Below, in pieces: positions 44,301-53,819 of a DNA stretch of 64,000 bases; position 1 is the stretch's first letter; the number at the start of each line of letters is the position of its first letter. The stretch lies in the NCBI GenBank assembly GCA_033557465.1, contig CM066035.1, positions 907,835,309 to 907,899,308 of the forward strand, read 5' to 3'. Position numbers and translations under genes: made by a program. This DNA comes from Ichthyophis bannanicus. Taxonomy: Eukaryota > Chordata > Amphibia > Gymnophiona > Ichthyophiidae. The notes beneath the pieces are model-generated. The model was given only the letters and a program-made list of their open reading frames with translations. It was not told the DNA's origin and ran no database searches.

Positions 44301-45129
44301 TTAAAGTGTGGGCTGGGCTTCCATGATAGTATTTTTCAAAAACACCCAAGCTTGATGTACGTCTTTAACCTTTGCAACTGCTCCTTTTAGTTTTTTCTTA
44401 ACTGTTTTCCTCATTTTATCATAGTCTCCCTTTCGAAAGTTAAAAGGTATAACTGTGGATTTCCTTACTATCCCTCCTCCACTAAATAAATCAAAGGCGA
44501 TCATGCTATGATCACTATTGCCAAGTGGCCCCAACACCCTTATCTCTTGCACTAGATCTGGTGTTCCACTAAGGACTAGGTCTAATATGGCTTTCCCCTC
44601 TGGTCGGTTCATGAACCAGCTGCTCCAAGAAGCAGTCATTTATTTCATCTAGGAACTTTATCTCCCTAGCATGTCCTGCCGTGACACTGACCCAGTCGAT
44701 ACCGGGGTAATTGAAATCACCCATTATTATTACTGCGCTGTAACTTTTGTTAGCTTCCTTGATTTCTTTGAGCATTTCATCATCCATTTGGTCATTCTGG
44801 CCAGGCGCTCGATAGTACACCCCCACTGCCATTGCCTTCCCTCTTTTACATGGAATTTCAATCCATATAGATTCTACAGCAGACTTTGTTTCCTGCAAAA
44901 CTTTAATCCTTTCTGATTCAATGCCCTCTCTAACATAGAGAGCAACCCCTCCACCAATTTGATCAGCTCTATCATTACGATATAGTTTGTACCCAGGTAT
45001 CACAGTGTCCCACTGGTTGTCCTCCTTCCACCATGTCTCTGATATTCCAATCATATCTAACCTTTCATTTAGTGCTATATATTCTAACTCTCCCATCTTA
45101 TTTTTTAGACTTCTAGCATTTGCATACAA
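44301..45129 (-). pseudogene. CR1-A ORF2, AP-type endonuclease domain
   Basis: Two overlapping frames (45129-44569 and 44639-44301) encode the N-terminal apurinic-type endonuclease: YANARSLKNKMGELEYIALN, LDMIGISETWWKEDNQWDTV (catalytic E), GGGVALYVREGI, IMGDFNYPGIDWVSVTAGHA (DxN motif) and LGNSDHSMIAFDLFSGG (SDH motif). The catalytic motifs are intact, with a frameshift near 44600. The start of the domain is displaced by the BovB insertion immediately upstream. The region 44143-44301 links it to the RT. Confidence 0.9.
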
Positions 45130-45136
45130 GCATTTT

Positions 45137-48100
45137 GTTGTTAAGTGTCATCGAGTCGGAGTCGACTCATGGTGACCCTCTGGATAGCTATCCTAAATTG
45201 TGTTCGGTCTTCAGTCAGGCGGCTCATTGTTGACAGACTGGTACCCGTAGCTGCTGTTATTGTATCGATCCATCTCATTGCTGGCCTTCCTCTTTTGCGT
45301 TGACCTTCTATCTTGCCAAGCATAATGTCTTTCTCTAATGATCTCTCTCTTCGCATGATGTGTCCAAAGTATGAAAGTCGAAGTCTTGTCATCTGAGCTT
45401 CTAAAGAAAGCTTAGGTTTGATCTCCTCTAGTACCGACTGGTTTGTTCTTCGGGCAATCCATGGTATACACAGTATTCGCCGCCAGCACCATAATTCAAA
45501 GGCATCAATTTTCTTCCTGTCTATCTTTTTCACTGTCCAGCTTTCACATCCATATGATGCTATTGAAAATACCATGGCTTGAACAAGTCGAATCTTTGTA
45601 TGGAGAGAGACATCTCTGCTCTTGAGAATCTAATCTAGGTCTTTCATAGCCATTCTGCCAAGAGCAATGCGTCGTCTGATTTCTTGACTGCTTGTTGCTT
45701 CTTTATTGATAGTTGATCCAAGTAGGTTAAAGTTGTTCACAATTTCAATTTCTTCTCCTTCAACGATGAACCTGTTGATTATGCCAGTTGTCATGATCTT
45801 TGTCTTCTTTACATTAAGGTGCAGGCCCATTTTGAGACTATGTTCTTTGATTGTGAGAAGCAAATGTTTCAGATCATCTTCACTTTCCGCCAGTAATGTG
45901 GTATCATCAGCATAGCGAAGGTTGTTGATGAGTTTTCCACCAATCTTCACACCTCTGTTGTCTTCATACAATCCTGCTTCTCTGATGATTTGTTCTGCAT
46001 ATAAATTAAACAGGTAGGGGGAAAGTATGCAGCCTTGTCTTACACCTTTGCTTATTTTAAACCATTCTGTTTCTCCTTGTTCCGTTCGAACTGTTGCTTC
46101 TTGATCAATGTACAGATTGCGCAAGAGAACGATCAGGTGTTCTGGTATACCCATGCTTCTTAATGTGGCCCAGAGTTTCTCATGGTTTACACAGTCAAAA
46201 GCCTTGCTATAGTCGATAAAGCACAAATAGATATCCTTTTGGTATTCTTTAGTCTTTTCAAGGATCCATCTCACATCCGCAATGATGTCTCTCGTTCCTC
46301 GCCCTTTCCTGAACCCTGCTTGCACCTCAGGTAGTTCTTGTTCCAGGTATGGTTGAAGTCTCTTTTGAATAATCTTCAGTAGAATCTTGCTGGCATGTGG
46401 GATCAGAGCGATTGTGCGATAATTTCCACAGTCAGTTGGATCACTTTTCTTTAGTATTGGTATAAACACAGATCTTTTCCAGTCAGTTGGCCATGATGTT
46501 GTCTTCCATATTTCTTGGCAGAGCCTTGTGAGTACGGTAACAGCTGCATCAGATTGCTGCAATACTTCTATGGGAATGCTATCAATGCCTGGTGCTTTGT
46601 TCTTTGATAAGGCTTTCAATGCTGCTTCAACTTCTTCTTTCATCACCAATGGTTCCCGATCATAAGGTACAGGTTGAAACGGCTGTTGGTCCACTTGATC
46701 TTTATCATATAAAAACTCTGTATATTCCTTCCACCTTTTCTTGATCTTCTCAGCATCATTCAACATAGAACCTTGAGCATCTTGTAACATTCCAATTCGA
46801 GGCTGGAACTTTTTCTTTAACTCTCGTAGCTTTAGGAAAGCCGATCTTGTTCTTCCTCTAATAGTTTCTACTTTTATTTCCTTGCAAGTGTCATTGTAGT
46901 ACTTTTCCTTGTCCTGTCTTGCTGCACGTTGGAAATCTCTGTTGAGTTCTGCGATTGTCTTTCTTTCTCCTCTGGCTTTAGCTTCTCGGCGTTTCTGGGC
47001 AATTTTCAGAGTTTCTTCCGTCATCCATTTTGGCCGTTTTTGCTTTTTCACCTTTTGTAGAGACTTCTCGCTTTCTTCCAACACAACCTTCTTGATGTCA
47101 TTCCATAACTCTTCCGGAGCCCTGTCATTTATATCTAAAGCAGCAAATCGATTTTGCAGGCAGTCTTTAAATTCCAGTGGTATATTCTCAAGGTCATATT
47201 TTGCTTGATTCATGAGTGGTTTGCTCTTTTTCAATTTTAGCTTGAGTTTGCATACTAGTAGTTGATGAGCTGTACCACAGTCAGCTCCAGGTTTTGTCTT
47301 TGTTGATGTTACAGAGCTTTTCCATCGTTGACTTCCGGATATGTAGTCAATTTGATTTTTATATAATCCATTCGGTGAAGTCCATGTGTACAGTCGCCGC
47401 TTGTGTTGCTGGAAGAAGGTGTTTGAGATGAATAGATCATTGGTCTTGCAGAATTCTATCACTCTTTCTCCAGCTTCATTTCTGTTGCCAAGTCCATATT
47501 TTCCAACTACTTTGCCTTCTGCTTTGTTGCCAACGTTTGCGTTCCAGTCACCCATGACTATCAGGATATCCTGTTTGCATGTTCTGTCAATTTCAGCTTG
47601 TACTTGTTCATAGAACTCTTCAATTTCATTCTCTTCTGCAGCTGTTGTTGGGGCATATACTTGAATTATAGTTGTGTTGATAGGCAATCCTCGTAGACGA
47701 ATAGAGATTAAGCGTGCGCTGACTGCATTGTATTTCATTACAGTTCTTGCAAGTTTCTTCTTTATTATAAATGCAACACCATTTCTTCTTTGTCTTTCAT
47801 TTCCAGCATAGTAGACCATGTGATCATCTGATGCAAAGTGCCCCATGCCAGTCCATTTCAGTTCGCTGACACCCAACAGATCAAGTTGTACACGTTCCAT
47901 TTCATTCTTGACCACCTCCAACTTCCCTTGGTTCATGCTTCGTACGTTCCATGTTCCAATGTGTAAGACATCTTTACAGCTTCTGACTCTCATTTCATGC
48001 GCAGCTACATCAGCAGTCAGACTTCCAGAGGGCTTTGATCCAACCACATCATAAATGCTGGCTTTACTCTGAAAAGTCTTCAGCTCTTCCCCAGTAGCTA

Positions 48101-48455
48101 GTTGAGTGCCTTCTGACCTGGGGGTCTCATCTGCCAGCACCATAGCACAATTTGTTTTGTTGTAACTATCCATTGGGTTTTCATGGCAAGATACAGAAGT
48201 AGATTGCCAGGCCTTTCTTCCGCGCAGTTTAAGTTTGGTGTTGTTGCCGTTGTCACAAAAATGTGATCCTCCGCCGTCAACACTGTCCCATTCTGCTGCT
48301 GCCCAGATGGGTGGTTTGTCTTGGTCTGGCACCTCAGTTGAGACCTGTCCATCTTGGGAGACCCTGCCAGTAGTTAAACTACCGATAGTTTAGCTCTCAG
48401 CATCACTGATGCACGCAAGCCCTCACAGCACGACAAGCTGCAAACCAAGTGAGAG
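45137..48455 (-). mobile_element. BovB/RTE LINE, near full length
   Basis: A 3.3-kb RTE-clade LINE inserted in CR1-A, flanked by a perfect 11-bp duplication ACAAGCATTTT (45126-45136 and 48456-48466). The protein is strongly BovB-like. The 3' UTR is very short and ends in an AACAAC-type tail, normal for RTE. About 120 bp of 5' leader precedes the ORF (48333-48455). Being innermost of three nested LINEs, it is the most recent of them. Confidence 0.88.
45141..48332 (-). pseudogene. BovB/RTE ORF2 (endonuclease-reverse transcriptase), one in-frame stop
   Basis: A 900-codon frame (48332-45630) ends at a TAG (45630-45632). The same frame continues for about 162 more codons to 45141, so a single nonsense change separates it from a roughly 1,060-residue ORF. 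Domains in order: endonuclease from about residue 122 (GTWNVRSMNQGKLEVVKNEM, SELKWTGMG, MGDWNANVG about 259, IDYISGSQRW); RT from about 560 (KNKAPGIDSIPIEVL, YLCFIDYSKAFDCVNHEKLW, SKGVRQGCILSPYLFNLYAE, LRYADDTTLLAES about 805); C-terminus YGCESWTVKKIDRKKIDAFE, LWCWRRILCIPW, YFGHIMRRE. The usual endonuclease SDH motif reads TAH (GADCGTAHQLL, about residue 352), so the catalytic Asp is replaced. RT motifs are intact. Confidence 0.93.
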
Positions 48456-48668
48456 ACAAGCATTTTAGAGAATGTATTTTATTCATATTAATTTGGCTAT
48501 TGTTAGACATGGGTAATTTGGGATCTTTAAGCTCTGTCTGCTCCATACTTGAGGGCATTTGGGCTACTTTACTCTTTTGTGGAACCTCTCTGCTTTTGGT
48601 AGTATCCTTCAAAGATACATTCTTCCGAACCATCAGCTCTTGGGCGACTGTCGGCTTTCCCCTAATAT

Positions 48669-49013
48669 CTAGTTTAAAAGCTGCTCTATCTCCTTTTTAA
48701 AGGTTAATGCCAGCAGCCTGATTCCATCCCGGTTAAGGTGAAGCCCATCCCTTCGGAAGAGCCCCTCCTTTCCCCAGAATGTTCCCCAGTTCCTAACAAA
48801 TCCAAAACCCTCACCTCTGCACCATTGTCTCATCCACGCATTGAGACTCCGGAGCTCTGCCTGCCTTTTGGGTCCTGTGCGTGGAACAGGAAGCATTTCG
48901 GAGAATGCTACCCTGGAAGTTCTGGATTTCAACTTCCTATCTAAAAGCCTAAATTTTGCCTCCAGAACCTCCCTACCACATTTTCCTATGTCATTGGTAC
49001 CGACATGTATCAA
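48669..49013 (-). pseudogene. CR1-A ORF1 C-terminal esterase-like domain
   Basis: 114 open codons on the minus strand: MIHVGTNDIGKCGREVLEAK, SRVAFSEMLPVPRTG, LNAWMRQWCRGEGFGFVRNW, GLFRRDGLHLNRDGIRLLAL, TFKKEIEQLL. HVGTND and DGLHLN are the block motifs of SGNH/GDSL-type esterase domains found in CR1 ORF1 proteins. The C-terminal D..H pair is intact. The nucleophile-serine block would lie upstream and is lost at the 5' truncation near 49015. A distance of about 200 bp to the BovB junction fits the inter-ORF region. Confidence 0.85.
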
Positions 49014-49062
49014 GACAACATTTTCCTATGTCATTGGTACCGTTTGCACTTGTCCACATTAT
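48978..49062. repeat. Short direct duplication at the CR1-A 5' junction
   Basis: CATTTTCCTATGTCATTGGT occurs at about 48979 and again at about 49019. It is followed by TTTGCACTTGTCCACATTA, a word belonging to CR1 sequence about 6 kb away (43031). This looks like template-switched filler at the 5' end of the insertion. Confidence 0.65.
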
Positions 49063-49304
49063 TTCTCTTTAAGTATTTAAAGGTCTGAATCATATCTCCC
49101 CTGTCCCTCCTCTCCTCCAGAGTGTACATATTTAGGACTTAAAGTCTCTTCTCATAAGGCTTCTGATGTAGGCTTCAAATCATTTTGGTTGTCTTCCTCT
49201 GAATAGTTTCCAGTCTTTTTACATCCTTTGCAAGATATGATCTCCAAAACTGAACACAGTATTCCAAGTGAGGCCTCACCAGTGACTTATACAGTGGCAT
49301 TAGT

Positions 49305-49436
49305 ACCATTTGCCGATGATATATTAATTTTTGAATCATTTTTAATGAGTTCTGCTTTATTTTTTTTGAAGCTGTTGCATAATTTCCATCGTATAACTGA
49401 CTGGATGGCTAATAGTTTATTTAGTAGTATTTAGCT
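49305..49436 (+). pseudogene. Possible LINE RT catalytic-box fragment
   Basis: Plus-strand translation gives [38 protein letters not shown]. The ADD box followed by IF and a helical segment resembles the RT catalytic motif of an L1-like LINE. It is only about 40 codons and abuts CR1-C, so assignment is weak. Confidence 0.4.
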
Positions 49437-49645
49437 CCCATCCATCCAGTAGTAATTCAAGGCAAATTACATTCAGGACAGTAATTCCATGTCCCTAGAG
49501 GGCTTCCAATCTAAATATGTACCTGAGGCAATGGAAGATTAGATGATCTGCCCAAGGCCAGAAGGAGAGATTGTGGGATTTGGCCCTGGTCGCTTTGTTC
49601 ACCAGTCCACAGTTCTAATCACTAGGCTACTCCTCTGTTTCAAGA
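49437..49645 (-). mobile_element. CORE-type tRNA-derived SINE
   Basis: On the minus strand: GAGTAGCCTAGTGATTAGAA (A box), a degenerate B box (GGGCCAAATCCCACAATCTC), TTCTGGCCTTGGGCAGATCA, TCTAATCTTCCATTGCCTCA (core), TTTAGATTGGAAGCCCTCTA and a diverged tail. The block order equals 32235-32405 and 60557-60818. Confidence 0.7.
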
Positions 49646-49784
49646 AAGAACACAGGCCTTCGTAGTCTGTAAGGACAAGGACTATATTCAGGACTGGCTC
49701 GTCCATTGTGTGGGAATGTTGCCCACACGTCAGTGGGCCCTGTGCCTGACTGATTGCAGAGGGGGCCTGAAATGTTGGCTGACA

Positions 49785-50729
49785 TAAGAACATAAGATAT
49801 GCCATACTGGGTCAGACCAAGGTCCATCAAGCCCAGTATCCTGTTTCCAACAGTGGCCAATCTAGGTCATACGTACCTAGCAGTTTCCCCAAAAGACACA
49901 GGTTCTGCAATGCTTGTACTAGGTCAAGCATTGATATCCTGGGTCCCTTCTTAATAATGGTTTATGGACCTTTCCTCCAGGAACTTGTCCAAACCTTTTT
50001 TAAACCCAGCTATACTAACAGCCTTTACTACATCCTCCGGTAACAAATTCCAGAGTTTGATTACACGTTGAGTGAAAAAATATTTTCTTTTATTAGTCTT
50101 AAATAGTTTACCCTGTAGCTTCATTGCATGTCCCCTAGTCTTCCTATATTCTGATAATGTAAACAGTCGATCTACGTTTACCCGTTCCACTCCGTTCATT
50201 AATTTATAGACTTCTATCATATCTCCCCTCAGCCGTCTCTTTTCTAGGTTAAAGGGACCTAACCTTTTTAGCCTTTCTTCATAGGAGTATCCTTCCATCC
50301 CCTTTACCATTTTGGTGGCTCTTCTCTGAACCTTTTCTAAAATCGCTATATCCTTTTTAAGATACGGTGACCAGAATTGCACACAATATTCAAGGTGCGG
50401 TCTCACCATGGAACGGTATAGAGGCATTATAATATCTTTTGTTTTATTTTCCATTCCTTTCCTTATGATACCTAGCATTCTATTTGCTCTCTTGGCTGCC
50501 GCTGCACACTGGGCCGAGGGTTTTAACATGTTATCCACAATGACGCCTAAATCTTTTTCCTGGGTGGTGGTTCCTAATGTGGAACCTTGCATCGTGTAAC
50601 CATAGCTTGGGTTGTTCTTCCCTAGGTGCATAACTTTGCACTTGTCCACATGAAATTTCATCTGCCATTTTGATGCCCAGTCTTCCAATTTATCAAGATC
50701 CTCTTGCAATTTTCCACAATCCTCTTGGG
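49785..50729 (-). mobile_element. CR1-A LINE 3' fragment
   Basis: Full 3' UTR with octamer (ATAAGAACATAAGATATGCC at 49786) and about 260 open codons on the minus strand from [20 protein letters not shown] through [16 protein letters not shown], [33 protein letters not shown] and [14 protein letters not shown] to [10 protein letters not shown]. This is the best-preserved CR1-A C-terminus here. CR1 similarity stops at 50729 within CACAATCCTCTTGGG, where the reversed hAT copy begins; an apparent longer reading frame crossing this point is a junction artefact. Confidence 0.9.
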
Positions 50730-50730
50730 T

Positions 50731-50957
50731 TGACCTCTGAACAGAAGTGGCAGTAAAGAGCAGCGTTTGCCTTCTTTCCTGTGGTTGTGATAAAAAGGAA
50801 CCCACCGGCGCGCTGAGTGCTGGGAGGTCAAATGGGGGCATGTCTAACATACCCTGCCTTCCCAGCAATCAGCATGCTGGTGGGCTCCTTTTTATCACAG
50901 CTGTGGGAGAGAAGGCAAACGCCGCTCTTTACTCCTGCAGCTCTTCAGAGGTCAGCC
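50731..50957. repeat. Hairpin in hAT copy 3
   Basis: Arms of about 80 bp: GACCTCTGAACAGAAGTGGC and AAGAGCAGCGTTTGCCTTCT on the left recur in inverse at 50877-50957. It takes the position of the GC-rich hairpin of copies 1 and 2, but its sequence is different. Confidence 0.7.
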
Positions 50958-51019
50958 AGGGCTTCGGACCTCCACGGCAACCTCTGCAGCCAGTTAGGTG
51001 CAGGGCCTCTTCTGGCAGG

Positions 51020-51640
51020 GGGGGGGGGAAGGGGGTACTGGGGGGGTGAGAATGAGAATGGGAATGGGGGACTAGAATGGAACAGGGGAGTGGACTAGGG
51101 GCTAGAACGGGAACAGGGGGCCGGGCCTGGAAATGGGCTGATGTTGGGAGATGGGGGACTGGGACTGGAAGGGAGCTGATGCTGGGAGGGACTGGAGGAA
51201 GACTGATACTGGGGGACTAGGACTGGAAATGAGCTGATGTGGGGAGTGGGACTGGAAGGGAGTGGATGCTGGGAGGGACTGGAACTAGAAGGGAGCTGAT
51301 GCTGGGAGGTACTGGAAGAGAACTGATACTGGGGGAGTTAGGACTGGAAATGGGCTGGGGATAGGGGACTGGGACTAGAAGGGAGCTGATGCTGGGAGGG
51401 ACTGGAGGAAGACAGATACTGGGGGAGTTAGGACTGGAAATGGGCTGGGGATGGGGACTGGGACTAGAAGGGAGCTGATGTTGGGAGGGACTGGAGGAAT
51501 ACTGATAATGGGGGACTAGGACTGGAAATGGGGTGATGTGGGGGGATGGGGGAGTGGGACTGGAAAGGAGCGGATGCTGGGAGAGGCTGGAACTAGAAGG
51601 AAGCTGATGCTGGAGGAGGACCAGAATGGGGCGGGGCTGG
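51020..51640 (-). repeat. Minisatellite array in hAT copy 3
   Basis: Tandem units of about 30-35 bp of the form GGGACTGGAAGGGAGCTGAT plus GCTGGGAGG. In the element orientation this is the CATCAGCTCCCTTCTAGT variant seen only at the extreme left of the arrays in copies 1 and 2, so a different unit type has been amplified here. Confidence 0.8.
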
Positions 51641-52635
51641 GACTGGCAGGAGAAAAAAAGAAGCTGGGGGAGTGAGGATGGAGAGGGGAAAAGATATTTT
51701 GTGTGGGAGGGAAGAAAAATCTATGATTGGCTGGGTATTGGGAGAGTAAGTGGGGATTGAGGATGGAAGGGTGAAATTTGAGTGGATGAAAAAGGAATAA
51801 AGAAAGAAATGGAGGAAAGAACAAAAGGGGGGAGATCAGTATGTTAGAGACAGATGAGAGAATGGAAAAACATAGAAGAGAGAGAACATTTATTTCATTG
51901 TCTGTTCTATGTAAATCGCCCCTGATTTCTGGAACGGGTGGTATAGAAAGTTTCCAAATAAATAAATAAAAGGACAAATGGGCAACAGACAATGGAGAGT
52001 TAGCAGAAGACATGAAAGCAGAAGAAAGCAACTGGAGCAATTGCAACTGAAAAATACAATGCCCAAACAGAAGGTAGAAAAAAATATTTTATTTTGAATT
52101 TATTTAACTGGAATATGTCAGTTCTGGGAAATGTGCAACCTTAACATTTTGCATTTTGTTTAGTACAAGAGGAAATTAATTTATAGTTTTATTTCTCCAG
52201 TGTTGTTGTACATTCCAAGTCTGGCTTTTGGGGTTCCCAGTTTAATTATTATCTTCCTTTTTCTAAATTGTGATCCCTTGTTCTTTGTGTGGTGAAGGTC
52301 TGTGTTCTGCATGTGTAACTGAACTGCAGTATTCTGTTCATGTAGTTTCTGTTTGACAGTCCCACTTGTTCTCTTTCCTCAGTAGGAGATGTGTTGCTAT
52401 TCTCTGAGATTTATTGGATTAATATTTGCAGTGTAGCCTTTTGATAGGTAGGGTTTGGTGCTTTGTGAGTCCTGGTAGTGCTGTTATGATACGGTGGGTT
52501 TGCTATGGGTTCTAAATAAGCAGGGTGTATAGTACTTCCTAATGTGCTTGGCAGTTGACACTGGAGTATAGTAATGTAGAAATTTGGTAGTCTCTTTATC
52601 CTCACTTCCCATGCAAATAATATTGAGAGCCTCAT

Positions 52636-52765
52636 TAAGAGGTATGTTTACTAAAGGTTAATGCGGATTCACAAATGTTAATGCGCGCTAAGTGCAGCAA
52701 CATCCATGTATTTGTATTGGCGCAGTAGCACTCAACGCACATCGATATTTAGTAAACATGCCCCT
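52636..52765. mobile_element. Harbinger-like MITE (about 130 bp)
   Basis: GAGGTATGTTTACTAAAGGT at the left and the inverse of GGGGCATGTTTACTAAATAT at the right, flanked by TAA on both sides. The interior repeats the CGCATTAA/GCGCTAAGTG words of the 3.3-kb element. The same insertion is in hAT copy 4, with a deleted version in copies 1 and 2, so it predates spread of that hAT family. Confidence 0.7.
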
Positions 52766-52956
52766 AAGACTCATTGCCAGGACAAAAACGAGGCTTAAGA
52801 AGAGCTCTTTTGAAAGCTGCCAAAAATTTTAGATGGGTAACATATACAATTGAAAATAAAATAAATGTATGCAAATGAGGTTCAGTGGCTATGCAAATGA
52901 GGCCCTGCAATGAGTCTCATGGTCCTGCATCACCCTTGGGCGCCCCTGGCTATGTT

Positions 52957-53395
52957 ACCCCTTTCTCTATTGCCTTGCATGGAAATGAGATTCCAATAAA
53001 AGAAGATTCATTGCCTGAGTATTATACTCTACGCTCATTCTTTCTTTCAATTCCGGATTGCTAATGTGCTCCATAATGTGTTGCACCTACTGGAATTCTG
53101 CATCCAGGATTCAAGTCTGCATGAAAAGGTCTGAATTATGCAAAAGTCTGCATGCTTTCTTTGTAAAAATAACAAGACATATTGTATTTGAGCAATAATT
53201 TAAAATACAGTGCAGAAACAAATAGCACATAAAAGTGCAAAATTTTGAATTGTGTGCAGAATTCCAGCAGGAGTAAGTGTGTTCTTTAAACTGCAGCTAG
53301 TCTGCTGCTTGAAAACAATAGTCCAGTAGCTGATGTTGCACCAGCTAGATTACTGCTACATATTATATATATATATAGAGAGAGAGACTTACCCC
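52957..53395. other. Unassigned sequence with AT and GA microsatellite
   Basis: No gene. A TA/GA microsatellite lies at 53366-53388. Confidence 0.45.
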
Positions 53396-53815
53396 AGTAG
53401 ATAGTTAAACCGCTGCAATATTCACAGAATGCTGCTGCAAGCATGATTTATGACCTAAAGATATTCAACCACATTACCCCCAGTGCTTATTAATTTACAT
53501 TGGCTGCCTGTGCACTTTCAATCTCAGTTTAAATGTGTATGCGTATCATTCAAATAGCAGTTTCTGTCTACTGTAAATACTTTATGTTCCCTGTTGACTC
53601 CTTATATCCCTTCCCGGGCTCTCTTATTAAACATACCACCAGTGGCACTGATATGTAAAGACCTATGCTTATTCAGTAGGTGCGCCTTTGCTATAGAATT
53701 CCTCCCCTCGTGTTATGGGCTAGCACACACTATTTTGACTTTCATGGCGGGGGGGAGGGGGGGGGGGTAGGTTAAGACCCATTTGTTTCAACTCACTTAT
53801 ACGCAATAAATGTGA
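53396..53815 (+). pseudogene. L2-like LINE ORF2 C-terminal fragment
   Basis: Plus-strand translation, with frame changes, gives YSQNAAASMIYDLKIFNHIT, a LHWLPVHFQSQFKCVCVSFK-like segment and YIPSRALLLNIPPVALI-like residues. This is the LxWLP region of an L2-type LINE. A poly-G tract (53743-53767) interrupts it. No RT motif or 3' tail is visible. Confidence 0.55.
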
Positions 53816-53819
53816 TGGT

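Larger units (their letters stand above)
42320..49056 (-). mobile_element. Long CR1-A LINE interrupted by BovB
   Basis: This is the most complete CR1 in the window. On the minus strand it holds an ORF1 esterase-like segment (48669-49013), the ORF2 endonuclease (44301-45129), reverse transcriptase (43205-44143, continuing through 43150), the C-terminal region (42492-43109) and the 3' UTR with octamers at 42320. About 120 bp is deleted near 42500 relative to other copies. A BovB element (45137-48455) splits it at the ORF2 start. The CR1 sequence itself is about 3.4 kb. Frameshifts and stops make ORF2 inactive. Confidence 0.9.
41895..49312 (-). mobile_element. CR1-C LINE host of the nested CR1-A/BovB stack
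   Basis: The CR1-C 3' end starts at 41895 (AGTAACATAGTAAATGACAG) and runs to the TTCATTA junction at about 42319. It resumes near 49057 with TATTTAAAGGTCTGAATCAT and continues to about 49312 in the region encoding the ORF2 C-terminus. The uninterrupted CR1-C copy at 38461-38520 shows these two parts are adjacent in the parent. The insert between them is CR1-A. Confidence 0.88.
50731..52948 (-). mobile_element. Minisatellite hAT element, copy 3 (reversed)
   Basis: In minus orientation the terminus CAGGGGCGCCCAAGGGTGAT lies at 52929-52948. It is followed leftward by the AT-rich left region with a complete Harbinger-like MITE (52636-52765), the pyrimidine-rich block (seen as purines, 51640-52050), a tandem array (51020-51640) and a hairpin (50731-50957). 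A short L2-type tail (GTAAATCGCCCCTGATTTCT, 51900-51965) is inserted. The right hAT terminus is missing at 50731 and no matching duplication is seen. Confidence 0.75.

Noticed and set aside
49951..50868. A 305-codon reading frame as a single gene
   Set aside because: It joins a CR1-A C-terminus to unrelated hAT-hairpin sequence at 50729; the N-terminal 50 residues or so are a junction artefact.
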